NCBI GenBank assembly: GCA_934725105.1 | Contig: CAKVBD010000044.1 | Coordinates: 1-17,540 of the forward strand | Length of the DNA: 17,540 bases | Reading direction: 5' to 3' | Origin: an uncultured Bulleidia sp. | GTDB lineage: Bacteria; Bacillota_I; Bacilli_A; Erysipelotrichales; Erysipelotrichaceae | In this document: one piece after another, positions 1 to 6,697 of the stretch | Layout of the letters: each line of letters opens with the position of its first letter | Position numbering within the stretch: position 1 is the stretch's first letter | Notes under the pieces: generated by a model | Database searches by the model: none | What the model was told of the DNA's origin: nothing | What the model saw: the letters and a program-made list of their open reading frames with translations, nothing else | Position numbers and translations under genes: made by a program

Positions 1-61
1 GTATCAGAAAGCACGATACAACATTACATTAAAAATCAGGGCTGATTTGCAGGTGTTTCCT

Positions 62-84
62 CCCACGGTCTAAAGACACGTGGG
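62..84 (-). mobile_element. Possible end hairpin of an IS200/IS605 (tnpB-type) element
   Basis: A strong inverted repeat pairs CCCACG with CGTGGG around an inner GTCT/AGAC pairing and one bulged A. Read on the minus strand it is followed by GGGAGG. Compact hairpins of this form, with a GTGGGAGG-like tail, are what I associate with the right end (and 3' end of the guide RNA) of tnpB-carrying IS200/IS605 elements. No tnpA or tnpB is visible beside it: the element body would lie toward higher coordinates, where a truncated regulator gene sits instead. It may therefore be a remnant. Since it lies 18 bases past that gene's stop, it could also serve as a crude terminator, although no T tract follows. 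Confidence 0.42.
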
Positions 85-101
85 TTTCCACACTATTACT
101 T

Positions 102-563
102 TTATGAAATATATTTTCGATGCAATAGCTTCACATTGTTTTGGTTAACCATCGATTCGGTTTTTTTATCATCAATCTTTACTTTATCATCTGCTAGAAG
201 ATTCTTATAGACATTTGAAAACATTGCGATTTCAATTTTTTCTCCATGATATGACTTTAAATCTACAGCATATGCTCCACCAAGCTTGATATTAAAATTC
301 TTCTTATCATCAATATCATATTCAGTACGACTTTCATAGATGTAATTAGGCTGCTTTTTCTCTGATTTCTCATTTGAAAGTAATTCATCTACTGATATCT
401 GGAAGAGATCTGCTATTGCCATCAGATTTACAATATCTGGTGTTCCTGTTCCATTTTCCCACTTTGTAATGGCTTGTCTTGATACACCGATTTTCTCAGC
501 CATCTTCTCCTGTGAAAGTCCAGCCTGTTTTCTGTAATGTTTAATTTGTTCTTCAAAAGGCAT
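102..563 (-). CDS. XRE (Cro/C1) family transcription regulator, apparently 3'-truncated
   Basis: This is a DNA-binding regulator. Residues about 1-65 form a classic Cro/C1 helix-turn-helix, with GLSQEKMAEKIGVSRQAITKWE as the recognition region and a TPDIVNLMAIADLF helix after it. The start is the ATG at 561-563, because a perfect GGAGG lies seven bases upstream; the reading frame stays open further upstream without a ribosome site. A linker leads to a beta-rich tail (EYDIDDKKNFNIKLGGAY...) of a type I associate with HTH proteins carrying a long repeat-like C-terminal domain. Here the homologous-looking part stops near residue 135, after KVKIDD; the last roughly 20 residues look unrelated and the stop lies next to the hairpin at 62-84. 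From about 153 residues the HTH should still fold, but the effector domain is probably lost. Target unknown. Confidence 0.75.
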   Translation of the reverse strand: MPFEEQIKHYRKQAGLSQEKMAEKIGVSRQAITKWENGTGTPDIVNLMAIADLFQISVDELLSNEKSEKKQPNYIYESRTEYDIDDKKNFNIKLGGAYAVDLKSYHGEKIEIAMFSNVYKNLLADDKVKIDDKKTESMVNQNNVKLLHRKYIS

Positions 564-602
564 TTTTCTACCTCCGTTTTCGATTTGTTTTACTTCCTTC
601 AC

Positions 603-631
603 AGATTAGTAAATTAACCTTTACCAAACAA
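603..631 (-). promoter_or_regulatory. Candidate promoter of the XRE regulator
   Basis: On the minus strand a -35 like TTGTTT (626-631) and a -10 like TAATCT (603-608) are separated by exactly 17 bases and lie about 40 bases upstream of the regulator's ATG. Both hexamers are imperfect, so this is a moderate call. A second -10-like TATACT lies further upstream at 756-761. A hairpin TGCTAC-TTTCC-GTAGCA (62 bases upstream of this site's left edge, 662-678) occupies the gap between them; it has no T tract. Confidence 0.35.
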
Positions 632-771
632 GAAACATTAGCTGTCATTTCACTATTTTTCTGCTACTTTCCGTAGCAACGCCCTAAAATAAAGGTTTTT
701 ACAACGAAAACTGAATTTATCCAATCGCCAAATTCCAGTTTATCTTTCTGAATAAAGTATATATGAACAAT

Positions 772-1163
772 CTATAGATTGAAACTTCCTGTCAACAAAT
801 TCTTATATGCAATACGAATCACTCTATTAATCAGCACAATAATCGTATGTACGATAAATACAAAAACCGATATTGCCACGATTAGTGAATAGGATGTAAA
901 TGGCTTAAAGTATTGTCCCATCGGCTCTAATCCGCACAGTTTTGCAACGACATAGGAAGAAATAAAACTCAAGATATTACCAATATAGAAAACAGCAACA
1001 TTGTTTGTTTCCAATGCTCCCAACACAGGAAAGCAAAACCTGCAATCATTAGTCCATAGAACAACATTGTTCCAAAAGTTACATCACCATTTACTGAAAG
1101 AAAGGCAAAAGGAATACAATATGCAATCAACAGAAAAACTCTAATAGTCTAAGTTTTTTTCAT
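772..1163 (-). pseudogene. Small multi-pass membrane protein, broken by a stop and a frameshift
   Basis: The gene starts at the ATG at 1161-1163, with GAAGGA nine bases upstream, and reads MKKT then an in-frame TAG at 1149-1151. It continues in the same frame with a hydrophobic stretch (TIRVFLLIAYCIPFAF...FGTMLFYGLMIAGFAFLC) until about 1020. From there the continuation (GALETNNVAVFYIGNILSF...) lies in another frame. Restoring one G in the GGG run at 1019-1021 joins the frames into CWGALETNN. The repaired product would be about 130 residues with about four membrane segments, ending near IRIAYK. I recall similar uncharacterised membrane proteins in Firmicutes but cannot name a function. Two independent disabling lesions make sequencing error unlikely as the only cause. 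It lies between the GNAT gene and the XRE gene, all on the same strand. Confidence 0.72.
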
Positions 1164-1198
1164 CCAATCGTTCCTTCATCAAATTCTATTTTTACTTT

Positions 1199-1696
1199 TT
1201 ATAAACTTTTGGAATAAAGAACTTCTTCTGTATCAAAAGCTGGTCTTGCAGTTCCCTTCAGAATAAATCCTTTTGCTTCATAGAAGGCTCTAGCACGAAG
1301 GTTATCTCGAAATACCCATAGTACCACTTCAGAATATCCAGCTTTCTTGATATCATCCAAAACAAAATCCATCATCTGACTCCCAAAGCCCTTGTGCCAA
1401 TTATCAGGTAAACTGTGAATGCAAATCAGTTCTGCCTTTCCTGCAAACTCAGGGTCTCTAGCTGCATCCCAATACGCAATGCAATGAGGTTTTTCATTCA
1501 CTGTAAGAAGATACCCATTTCCTTTATTTTCATCCAAGAGCCTCTGATACATAGCAGTTGCGCGATCGATGTCAGTACATTTTGCTAACATCTCAGCATC
1601 AAGGATTCCTGCGAATGCTGCTTTCCAGCTTTCCGTTTGGATATAAGCAAGCGCATTAGCATCACCTTGTTGAACTTTTCGAATCATCGTTTCCAT
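1199..1696 (-). CDS. GNAT-family N-acetyltransferase
   Basis: The protein is predicted to transfer an acetyl group from acetyl-CoA to an amine; the substrate is unknown. At about 165 residues it is a single GNAT domain. The N-terminal part (IRKVQQGDANALAYIQTESW) is the usual beta1-alpha1 region; the acetyl-CoA loop is a variant of Q/RxxGxG/A, here WHKGFGSQMMDF, and the C-terminal signature is LWVFRDNLRARAFYEAKGF, where the FYE-KGF motif is diagnostic. I chose the ATG at 1694-1696 because the AGAGG ribosome site is eight bases from it but only two from the alternative ATG at 1700-1702. It lies 136 bases downstream of the ASCH gene and 35 bases upstream of the broken membrane-protein gene, and could share a transcript with them. 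Clean reading frame, no sign of decay. Confidence 0.88.
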   Translation of the reverse strand: METMIRKVQQGDANALAYIQTESWKAAFAGILDAEMLAKCTDIDRATAMYQRLLDENKGNGYLLTVNEKPHCIAYWDAARDPEFAGKAELICIHSLPDNWHKGFGSQMMDFVLDDIKKAGYSEVVLWVFRDNLRARAFYEAKGFILKGTARPAFDTEEVLYSKSL

Positions 1697-1838
1697 TTTC
1701 ATATCCTCTTATTTATCTTTCTGAATCAATTGAACCTTATTATCAATAAGCAATCAACACACCAACGCACTGTTTTCTGCATTCTTCTTTATGATTTCAA
1801 TTACACCATAATGGTTAGAAAGATAACGCATTATAATT

Positions 1839-2303
1839 TTATAAATTTAAATCTACTGCCTTATAAACCACTTTAAACTCCTCACAAAGAATTTTTGTCT
1901 GTCCATTGAATTCAATATCTGTTTCTTTAAATTCTCCTGTAAAGAATTCTTCATGGATCATTCTCCAATATGTAAGACTTCTATCTCCTTCACCTTCCTT
2001 ATAGGCATGCTCCTCTGACACTTCATCAAATGGAACCACTGTAGTCTTAGTGGTTTGAATAATACAAACTGCTTCATTCTTTGCATTTAAAATAACACTA
2101 TAATCCCCTGGCTGTGGTAATGGTGTCTCTTCTCCTTCAATAAAATACAAATCATATCCAGATGCAGTTGCAGTCTTGATTCCCTTTAACACTAGATCTG
2201 CCAACTTATCCGGTGCACCTCCAAATCCCCATGCTTCATAAGGTGTATCAATATCTATATTATTTTTCTCACAATATGCCTTCCACAATTCTTTTTCTCT
2301 CAT
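1839..2303 (-). CDS. ASCH-domain protein
   Basis: A 154-residue protein made of one ASCH domain, a small beta-barrel of the PUA-like superfamily that usually binds RNA or a nucleoside. The hallmark is G-x-K-T-A-T-x-S at about residues 41-48 (KGIKTATASGYDL), followed by the PQPGDYSVILN strand and a DRSLTYWRMIHEEFF helix typical of the longer bacterial ASCH proteins. The ATG at 2301-2303 has GGAGA five bases upstream. Some members of the superfamily hydrolyse N4-acetylcytidine and others have been described as ribonucleases, so the activity of this one is open. It starts 39 bases after the histidine kinase stop and is probably cotranscribed with it. That link may be accidental, since stand-alone ASCH genes occur in many contexts. 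Confidence 0.85.
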   Translation of the reverse strand: MREKELWKAYCEKNNIDIDTPYEAWGFGGAPDKLADLVLKGIKTATASGYDLYFIEGEETPLPQPGDYSVILNAKNEAVCIIQTTKTTVVPFDEVSEEHAYKEGEGDRSLTYWRMIHEEFFTGEFKETDIEFNGQTKILCEEFKVVYKAVDLNL

Positions 2304-2342
2304 ACTTCTCCAATCTGCTTCTTATTTCATAAATTTTCCAAA

Positions 2343-4361
2343 TTATAAATATTTCATCATTGCTGGTACAAGAATGTTCATATCAATTGGTTTAGCAACA
2401 TGATCATTCATTCCAGCAGAAAGAGCCTTCTTTGCATCTTCCGCAAAAGCATTCGCTGTCATCGCAATGATTGGAATTCTTGCTTTCTTAGGATTGTTCA
2501 AATTTCGGATAGCTATTGTAGCATCATATCCATTCATGACTGGCATCTGAATATCCATAAGAATCATTTTGTAATAACCAGCATCAGCCTTTTCAATCAT
2601 ATCAATACACGCAACACCATCATTAGCAACCTCAACAATACATCCTTCTTCTTTCAATAGTTCTGTTGCAACTTCTGCATTGATTTCATTATCTTCAGCC
2701 AATAAAATACGACTCCCCTTCAAACAGCCATGATTCTGCAAATGAGTATCTTTCTTTACTAATGCATTTTCCTCCGATGCCTTCCTGCAAGGAATGGTCA
2801 CTATAAATATAGAACCCTCGCCTTGTTTACTTTTCACTTCTATCGTACCATGCATAAGATCTACAAGTTTTTTTGTAATACCCATGCCAATGCCATTACC
2901 ATCTATACGACAAGCTGTTGTGTTACGTTCTCTTTCGAAATTTTCAAAAATGTGTTTCTGAAATTCTTCAGACATACCAATTCCATTATCAGAAATTGTG
3001 ATGACCATATTGCACCAGCCTTCTTTTTCACAAGATGTCTGTGTAACATTACAAGATATCATTCCACCTGCATTTGTATACTTCACCGCATTACTTAAAA
3101 TATTCAGACAGATTTCTGATACATGTGGTGCATCCATATATACATATGGATAGATAATATGTTCCTCTAAAGAAAGCGTCTGATTTTTATTTTCGGTCTG
3201 CTGCTGGAACATGGCAACACAATTTCCAATATTTTCATGAACATTCGAAACAGTATATTCCATTTCAACTTTGTTATTTTCAATTCTTGCAAGATTCAAA
3301 ACATTACCAAGCAATGATAGAAGCTGTTTTCCACATACTTGTATTGTTTCAAGATATCTATTAAGTTTCTCTGTGTCATTTAAATGCCTAGATGCCAGCT
3401 CTGCATAGCCAATAATTGCATTCATAGGCGTTCTAATGTCATGAGACATATTAAACAAAAATGAAGATTTAGCCTCACTTGCATTTTCTGCTTTTGCTTT
3501 AGCTTCCTGCAACTCTTCCTCTTGCTTTAATTCACGCAATTTTTCTTCCGTCACATCTCGATTTGCAATCAAGACAGAAGTAACATTTCCATCTTCATCA
3601 TAATTCTGTGGAACAACCATGGAAAGAAACCATGCTCCATTCTTTTTCTTGAATTCATAAGACATAGATTTTTTATTATGAAGACGAGCAGCCATTGTTT
3701 GTACATCAAAAAAATCGATATACTTCTGTACAAATTGTTCCGCAATAATTCCTTTAATAACTTCAAACTGCGTATCCCAGTCAGCAACATTTCCTTGAAT
3801 ATCCATATCTATTTTTCTAGATCTTTTAACAAGTTCAATTTTCTTTGTTTTTAAATCTAAACTTGATACATGATAATAAGCAGTACTTAATGCATTAAGT
3901 GCTTGATGTGCTTCTTTCACCTGTTTTCCCAGCGAAAGAGGAAACTCTTCACCATCCATTTGTTCCTGATCAGCAACTGACTGATGAAGATGCTGAACCA
4001 GCCATTTTTTCCCTGTCCATTTATAAACAATTGTAAATCTTGTGTTCATTTTAAAACAGATTGATTCATCTTCAAAAAGGCCAACAAAATCTACAGAACC
4101 GTGAGCTAGAACATGCTCTGCATTCAGCCATTCTTCTGTCTGCTTTAGGTTTCTTATTTCAATTTTGATTTGTCCTCTTCGCTTTACATCAAATTGAAAT
4201 GACTCTAAAAAATCATTTAGATTCTCAAAAATTTCATGTTTTCCAGTTCCAATCAGACTGATATTTTCATCAAAGTAATTTTCAATGTTCAAGTCATCAA
4301 CAGATTTAGAATTGCTATATATTTTTAAAAGCTGTTCAGTGAGTTTTTTAAATTCATTCAT
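2343..4361 (-). CDS. Soluble hybrid histidine kinase with NTF2/SnoaL-like N-terminal domain and receiver
   Basis: A 672-residue signalling kinase without membrane segments, so it should sense a cytoplasmic cue. Order of parts: an NTF2/SnoaL-like alpha-beta domain (about 1-130; ends FTIVYKWTGKKWLVQHLHQS), a PAS-like region (about 150-275), a charged coiled coil (about 275-300), HisKA with FNMSHDIRTPMN and phospho-acceptor His307, an ATPase domain with N-box NILSNAVKYT (Asn420), SDNGIGM and GNGIGMGIT, and a C-terminal receiver with MDIQMPVMNG (Asp603), the downstream T/A and Lys (MTANAF, AKPID). The start has GAGAGGGG about six bases upstream. No DNA-binding or enzymatic output domain and no partner regulator are encoded nearby, so the phosphate must go to an unlinked protein or the receiver acts by contact. 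A 470-base leader region lies upstream. Confidence 0.92.
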   Translation of the reverse strand: MNEFKKLTEQLLKIYSNSKSVDDLNIENYFDENISLIGTGKHEIFENLNDFLESFQFDVKRRGQIKIEIRNLKQTEEWLNAEHVLAHGSVDFVGLFEDESICFKMNTRFTIVYKWTGKKWLVQHLHQSVADQEQMDGEEFPLSLGKQVKEAHQALNALSTAYYHVSSLDLKTKKIELVKRSRKIDMDIQGNVADWDTQFEVIKGIIAEQFVQKYIDFFDVQTMAARLHNKKSMSYEFKKKNGAWFLSMVVPQNYDEDGNVTSVLIANRDVTEEKLRELKQEEELQEAKAKAENASEAKSSFLFNMSHDIRTPMNAIIGYAELASRHLNDTEKLNRYLETIQVCGKQLLSLLGNVLNLARIENNKVEMEYTVSNVHENIGNCVAMFQQQTENKNQTLSLEEHIIYPYVYMDAPHVSEICLNILSNAVKYTNAGGMISCNVTQTSCEKEGWCNMVITISDNGIGMSEEFQKHIFENFERERNTTACRIDGNGIGMGITKKLVDLMHGTIEVKSKQGEGSIFIVTIPCRKASEENALVKKDTHLQNHGCLKGSRILLAEDNEINAEVATELLKEEGCIVEVANDGVACIDMIEKADAGYYKMILMDIQMPVMNGYDATIAIRNLNNPKKARIPIIAMTANAFAEDAKKALSAGMNDHVAKPIDMNILVPAMMKYL

Positions 4362-4831
4362 ACATAACCCCTCTCACTTATGAATAATCAGATTTCTTTG
4401 TAAGCCCGTATAATTTTGAAATATTCGAATGTTATTCTGTTTATAAAATAAATGCTTTTCTCTCAAAAACCACAATTTTCAATAACCACAAAATAATTTT
4501 TTCCTATAAGTAAAGTATACACGAAAGATCCATTGCACTGTAATGTTTTTCAGAAAATGTGAGCGTTTTTCTGTAAAAACAGTTGATTCACAAATGCAGC
4601 TTTGAGATATAAAAGAAGTATAAAAATCGCTAGCTTTTTGATAATTACAACAGCAGCACAATAAAATTGCAAAGATTTTGTTGATAACACATCAAAAGAC
4701 ACTGCTCCAGATACAAGCCATTTTACAGGATAATATATAAATAAACATTCATACCTTCATCCATATCAAAGGCTTGGAACCACAAAGTTTCAAGCCTTTC
4801 TATTGTTATTCTTTTACTCTAGATTGTCCTT
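4362..4831. other. 470-base non-coding gap between kinase gene and cyclase gene
   Basis: No convincing gene is visible here; a 60-codon open frame on the minus strand (4479-4661) is rich in Cys/Phe/Tyr, has no ribosome site and looks like chance. The gap holds a -10-like TATACT on the minus strand (4514-4519), which may be part of the kinase promoter although its -35 is poor, and the inverted repeat at 4768-4799 annotated separately. The rest is AT-rich sequence with no structure I can defend. Confidence 0.5.
4768..4799 (-). terminator. Long inverted repeat, probable terminator of the pyrophosphatase/cyclase operon
   Basis: AAAGGCTTGGAAC pairs over 13 positions with GTTTCAAGCCTTT (one G-T wobble) around a six-base loop. 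It lies 32 bases beyond the cyclase stop, the right place for a terminator. However, the sequence after the stem on the minus strand is TTTGATATGG, a poor U tract; the plus-strand side is more T-rich (CTATTGTTATTC). It could act in both directions or be a 3' stabiliser. Confidence 0.5.
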
Positions 4832-5431
4832 TTATTTTTCATTATCAATCAGCACTGCTCTACATGGTGAACCATCTGCACCAGATAAATTCAATGGCGC
4901 TGCATTTAAGAAATAACATCCTTCAGAAACTTCTGATAAACGAATTCCTTCAAGCAATACAACATTTGCTCCTAATAATATAAGATGCACTTCCATTGGT
5001 GCATTTTCAGGACCAACCGTTTGAGATTCATTCCCAAGCAGAAAAATTCCTTCCTCAGCAAATACTTTTGCAGCTTCTGCAGATACTTCAGCATCACCTT
5101 TGATTAGAATTCTCTTTGCGGCTTGTAAATTTATATTTTTAGCTTTTTCAAGTATTTCTACAGCATCTTCACCAGAGACAATTCCATGATGTTCTTCAAC
5201 ATATGCCATTCCAATAAATGCATCTAAACTAATGGAATCAATAGTTTTTCCATCCTTAATAAAATGAAACGGTGCATCGATATGTGTACCATTATGTGCA
5301 CACATAGTAAATGCTGTTAAATTGTATACGTCACCTGTTTTCATTGAACAAAGTGTCTTTTTTTCAGGTATTGGATCACCAGGATATACCTGACAATTGA
5401 ATATTTCTTGGGAAATATCATAAATTTTCAT
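4832..5431 (-). CDS. Cyclase-family metal hydrolase (kynurenine formamidase fold)
   Basis: A 199-residue cytoplasmic enzyme of the cyclase/KynB family (PF04199 type), whose members use two metal ions to hydrolyse amides or related bonds. The family signature HxGTHxDxPxH is intact as HNGTHIDAPFH at residues 46-56, giving metal ligands His46, His50 and Asp52 and catalytic His56. The N-terminal YDISQEIFNCQVYPGDP and C-terminal EGCYFLNAAPLNLSGADGSPCRAVLI blocks are also typical, and the length matches KynB (about 207). The ATG has AGGAG eight bases upstream. It follows the pyrophosphatase-like gene by 27 bases in one operon. No other tryptophan- or kynurenine-pathway gene is nearby, so the formamidase name should not be taken as the substrate. 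Confidence 0.87.
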   Translation of the reverse strand: MKIYDISQEIFNCQVYPGDPIPEKKTLCSMKTGDVYNLTAFTMCAHNGTHIDAPFHFIKDGKTIDSISLDAFIGMAYVEEHHGIVSGEDAVEILEKAKNINLQAAKRILIKGDAEVSAEAAKVFAEEGIFLLGNESQTVGPENAPMEVHLILLGANVVLLEGIRLSEVSEGCYFLNAAPLNLSGADGSPCRAVLIDNEK

Positions 5432-5458
5432 TTTCTATTCTCCTTCGTACGCTTTCAT

Positions 5459-5794
5459 TCATCTCACTATAATATGTTCAAAATATCGTTCTTGAAATTC
5501 AATCAAAGCATTGATCGCATCATCAGAATACTCTTTATTTTCAGGAGCAACGATCAATTTATCGTCATCATCATTCAATCTATGAACAATGGCAATACAT
5601 TTCCCTTTAAACGTCTTCACAGGTTCAAACACACCTAGTAAATAACAATCCAATTCCTCACCATCTCCACTGATTGTGTCTGGTACATATCCATAATTCA
5701 CTGGATAAATAAATCCATATTCAGGATGTTTACTGCCAAGTTCTCGATCAATTACGATATTCAATTCTTTTCCTGGATATTCTTTATGATTCAT
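5459..5794 (-). CDS. Short family I inorganic pyrophosphatase-like protein
   Basis: The likely reaction is hydrolysis of pyrophosphate or a related phosphoanhydride. Residues 29-50 (IYPVNYGYVPDT then GDGEELDCY) match the family I pyrophosphatase signature, in which the DxDxxD metal motif appears as D44-G-E46-E-L-D49, so the middle Asp is Glu. A DDDDK run at about 75-79 sits where other metal-binding Asp residues occur. At 111 residues it is much shorter than the usual 165-180: the N-terminal strands with the conserved E and K/R are missing and the C-terminus is cut. I set the start at the ATG 5792-5794 (AGGGA eight bases upstream) rather than an upstream GTG. It is the first gene of an operon with the cyclase and is preceded by a good promoter. 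Substrate could differ from plain pyrophosphate. Confidence 0.78.
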   Translation of the reverse strand: MNHKEYPGKELNIVIDRELGSKHPEYGFIYPVNYGYVPDTISGDGEELDCYLLGVFEPVKTFKGKCIAIVHRLNDDDDKLIVAPENKEYSDDAINALIEFQERYFEHIIVR

Positions 5795-5833
5795 ATAACT
5801 TTTCCCTACTTTTAAATACACTATTATTTATAA

Positions 5834-5861
5834 AGTATACATGAATCACTCATAGAATCAA
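5834..5861 (-). promoter_or_regulatory. Promoter of the pyrophosphatase/cyclase operon
   Basis: On the minus strand TTGATT (5856-5861) and TATACT (5834-5839) are 16 bases apart, and the start codon lies about 40 bases downstream. This is a good sigma-A type match. A small inverted repeat TGCTG-aataaa-CAGCA lies just upstream at 5881-5896 and might bind a regulator. Confidence 0.6.
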
Positions 5862-5908
5862 TGTATTACAAGTCTCACTATGCTGAATAAACAGCATGTC
5901 CAACACAC

Positions 5909-5939
5909 AAAAAAACAGACTATACAAAAGTCTGTTTTT
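5909..5939 (-). terminator. Intrinsic terminator of the PTS/PfkB operon
   Basis: AAAAACAGACT (5911-5921) pairs perfectly with AGTCTGTTTTT (5929-5939) around a seven-base loop. Read on the minus strand the stem is followed by seven T residues, a textbook rho-independent terminator. It lies about 110 bases beyond the histidine phosphatase stop and closes the leftward operon. The plus side has five T residues, so weak bidirectional activity is possible. Confidence 0.8.
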
Positions 5940-6048
5940 AAAGCTATTTTCTCTGAATCAGAAAACTTTTTTACTTTATTATATTTTCATTTTTTGCTAA
6001 ATCTATACTGTTTATTCATCAATTACATATAACAAATATATATTCCAC

Positions 6049-6648
6049 CTACTTTGGTAATTCTTCTAATATCCATTTGCCATTGTCGTATGCAAATCTT
6101 GCGATTGATGCATTTGGTATCAATGTTGCTAATACATCAGGATTTTCTCTTTCAAGTTCGTCTAGATCTTGTCCAAATAATGCTTCCAGCATGTAATAGA
6201 AATATCCCCTATGACTCACGATCAAGACAACATCATGATCGTTACATACATCAATTATTTTTTGATATGTTTTTTGAATTCTCTTTTCAAATAATTCACG
6301 ATTTTCACCTTCAAATGCAGTGAAATCCTTATTCTTCCAGCAATTAGACATATCTGCATCACCTACACCAGATGCTTCTAGATATCCAAATGACATTTCC
6401 TTGAGACCTTTCAGTGGAACCACTTGATTTTGATGTCCTTCCAGAATGATATTTGCTGTATCCATTGCTCTTTCTGAACTGGAAGAAAACACTTTATCAA
6501 AACAAATATTTTTTAGTTTTTCTTTTGTCTTTTCAGCCTGCTGGATACCATTCTTTGTCAAAGGGCTGTCACAAGATCCCTGAGATAAGTTTTTCACATT
6601 GAATATCGTTTCACCATGTCTTACATAATAAAATTGAATATGCTTCAT
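6049..6648 (-). CDS. Histidine phosphatase family protein (phosphoglycerate-mutase-like)
   Basis: A 199-residue cytoplasmic phosphatase. The RHGE motif (YVRHGETIFN) places the phosphorylated nucleophile at His11; the companion histidine is His146 in VSHRGYF; the acid-base region is LKEMSFGYLEA, and SSSSERAMDTANII carries the usual phosphate-binding Arg. These mark the cofactor-dependent PGM-like branch, in which most small stand-alone proteins are phosphatases and not glycolytic mutases. It has a GGAGAG ribosome site and is the last gene before the terminator. The upstream hydrolase ends 49 bases earlier, with a hairpin in between. In an operon that makes phosphorylated sugar, removal of phosphate from a dead-end or toxic sugar phosphate is a reasonable guess but not shown. 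Confidence 0.87.
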   Translation of the reverse strand: MKHIQFYYVRHGETIFNVKNLSQGSCDSPLTKNGIQQAEKTKEKLKNICFDKVFSSSSERAMDTANIILEGHQNQVVPLKGLKEMSFGYLEASGVGDADMSNCWKNKDFTAFEGENRELFEKRIQKTYQKIIDVCNDHDVVLIVSHRGYFYYMLEALFGQDLDELERENPDVLATLIPNASIARFAYDNGKWILEELPK

Positions 6649-6671
6649 AATACTCTCCTATAAATAGATAA

Positions 6672-6690
6672 GGACTGCACGAGGCAGTCC
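6672..6690 (-). terminator. Intercistronic hairpin, possible attenuator or mRNA stabiliser
   Basis: GGACTGC and GCAGTCC form a perfect seven-pair GC-rich stem with a five-base loop in the 49-base gap between the hydrolase and phosphatase genes. On the minus strand it is followed by TTATCTATTTA, only a weak T-rich run. It may let part of the transcripts end before the phosphatase gene or protect upstream mRNA from 3' decay. Confidence 0.45.
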
Positions 6691-6697
6691 CTTTCAA

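Noticed and set aside
1736..1752. CTTATT-ATC-AATAAG inverted repeat between the GNAT and ASCH genes
   Set aside because: All A/T-rich stem, three-base loop and no following T tract; not convincing as terminator or operator.
4479..4661. 60-codon open frame on the minus strand in the gap upstream of the kinase gene
   Set aside because: No ribosome site, composition dominated by Cys, Phe, Tyr and Lys, and no recognisable motif; it is best read as non-coding AT-rich DNA.
6049..6648. Naming the histidine phosphatase as glycolytic phosphoglycerate mutase (gpmA)
   Set aside because: At 199 residues it is short for a dPGM and sits in a sugar-uptake operon; the motifs only support the general phosphatase family.
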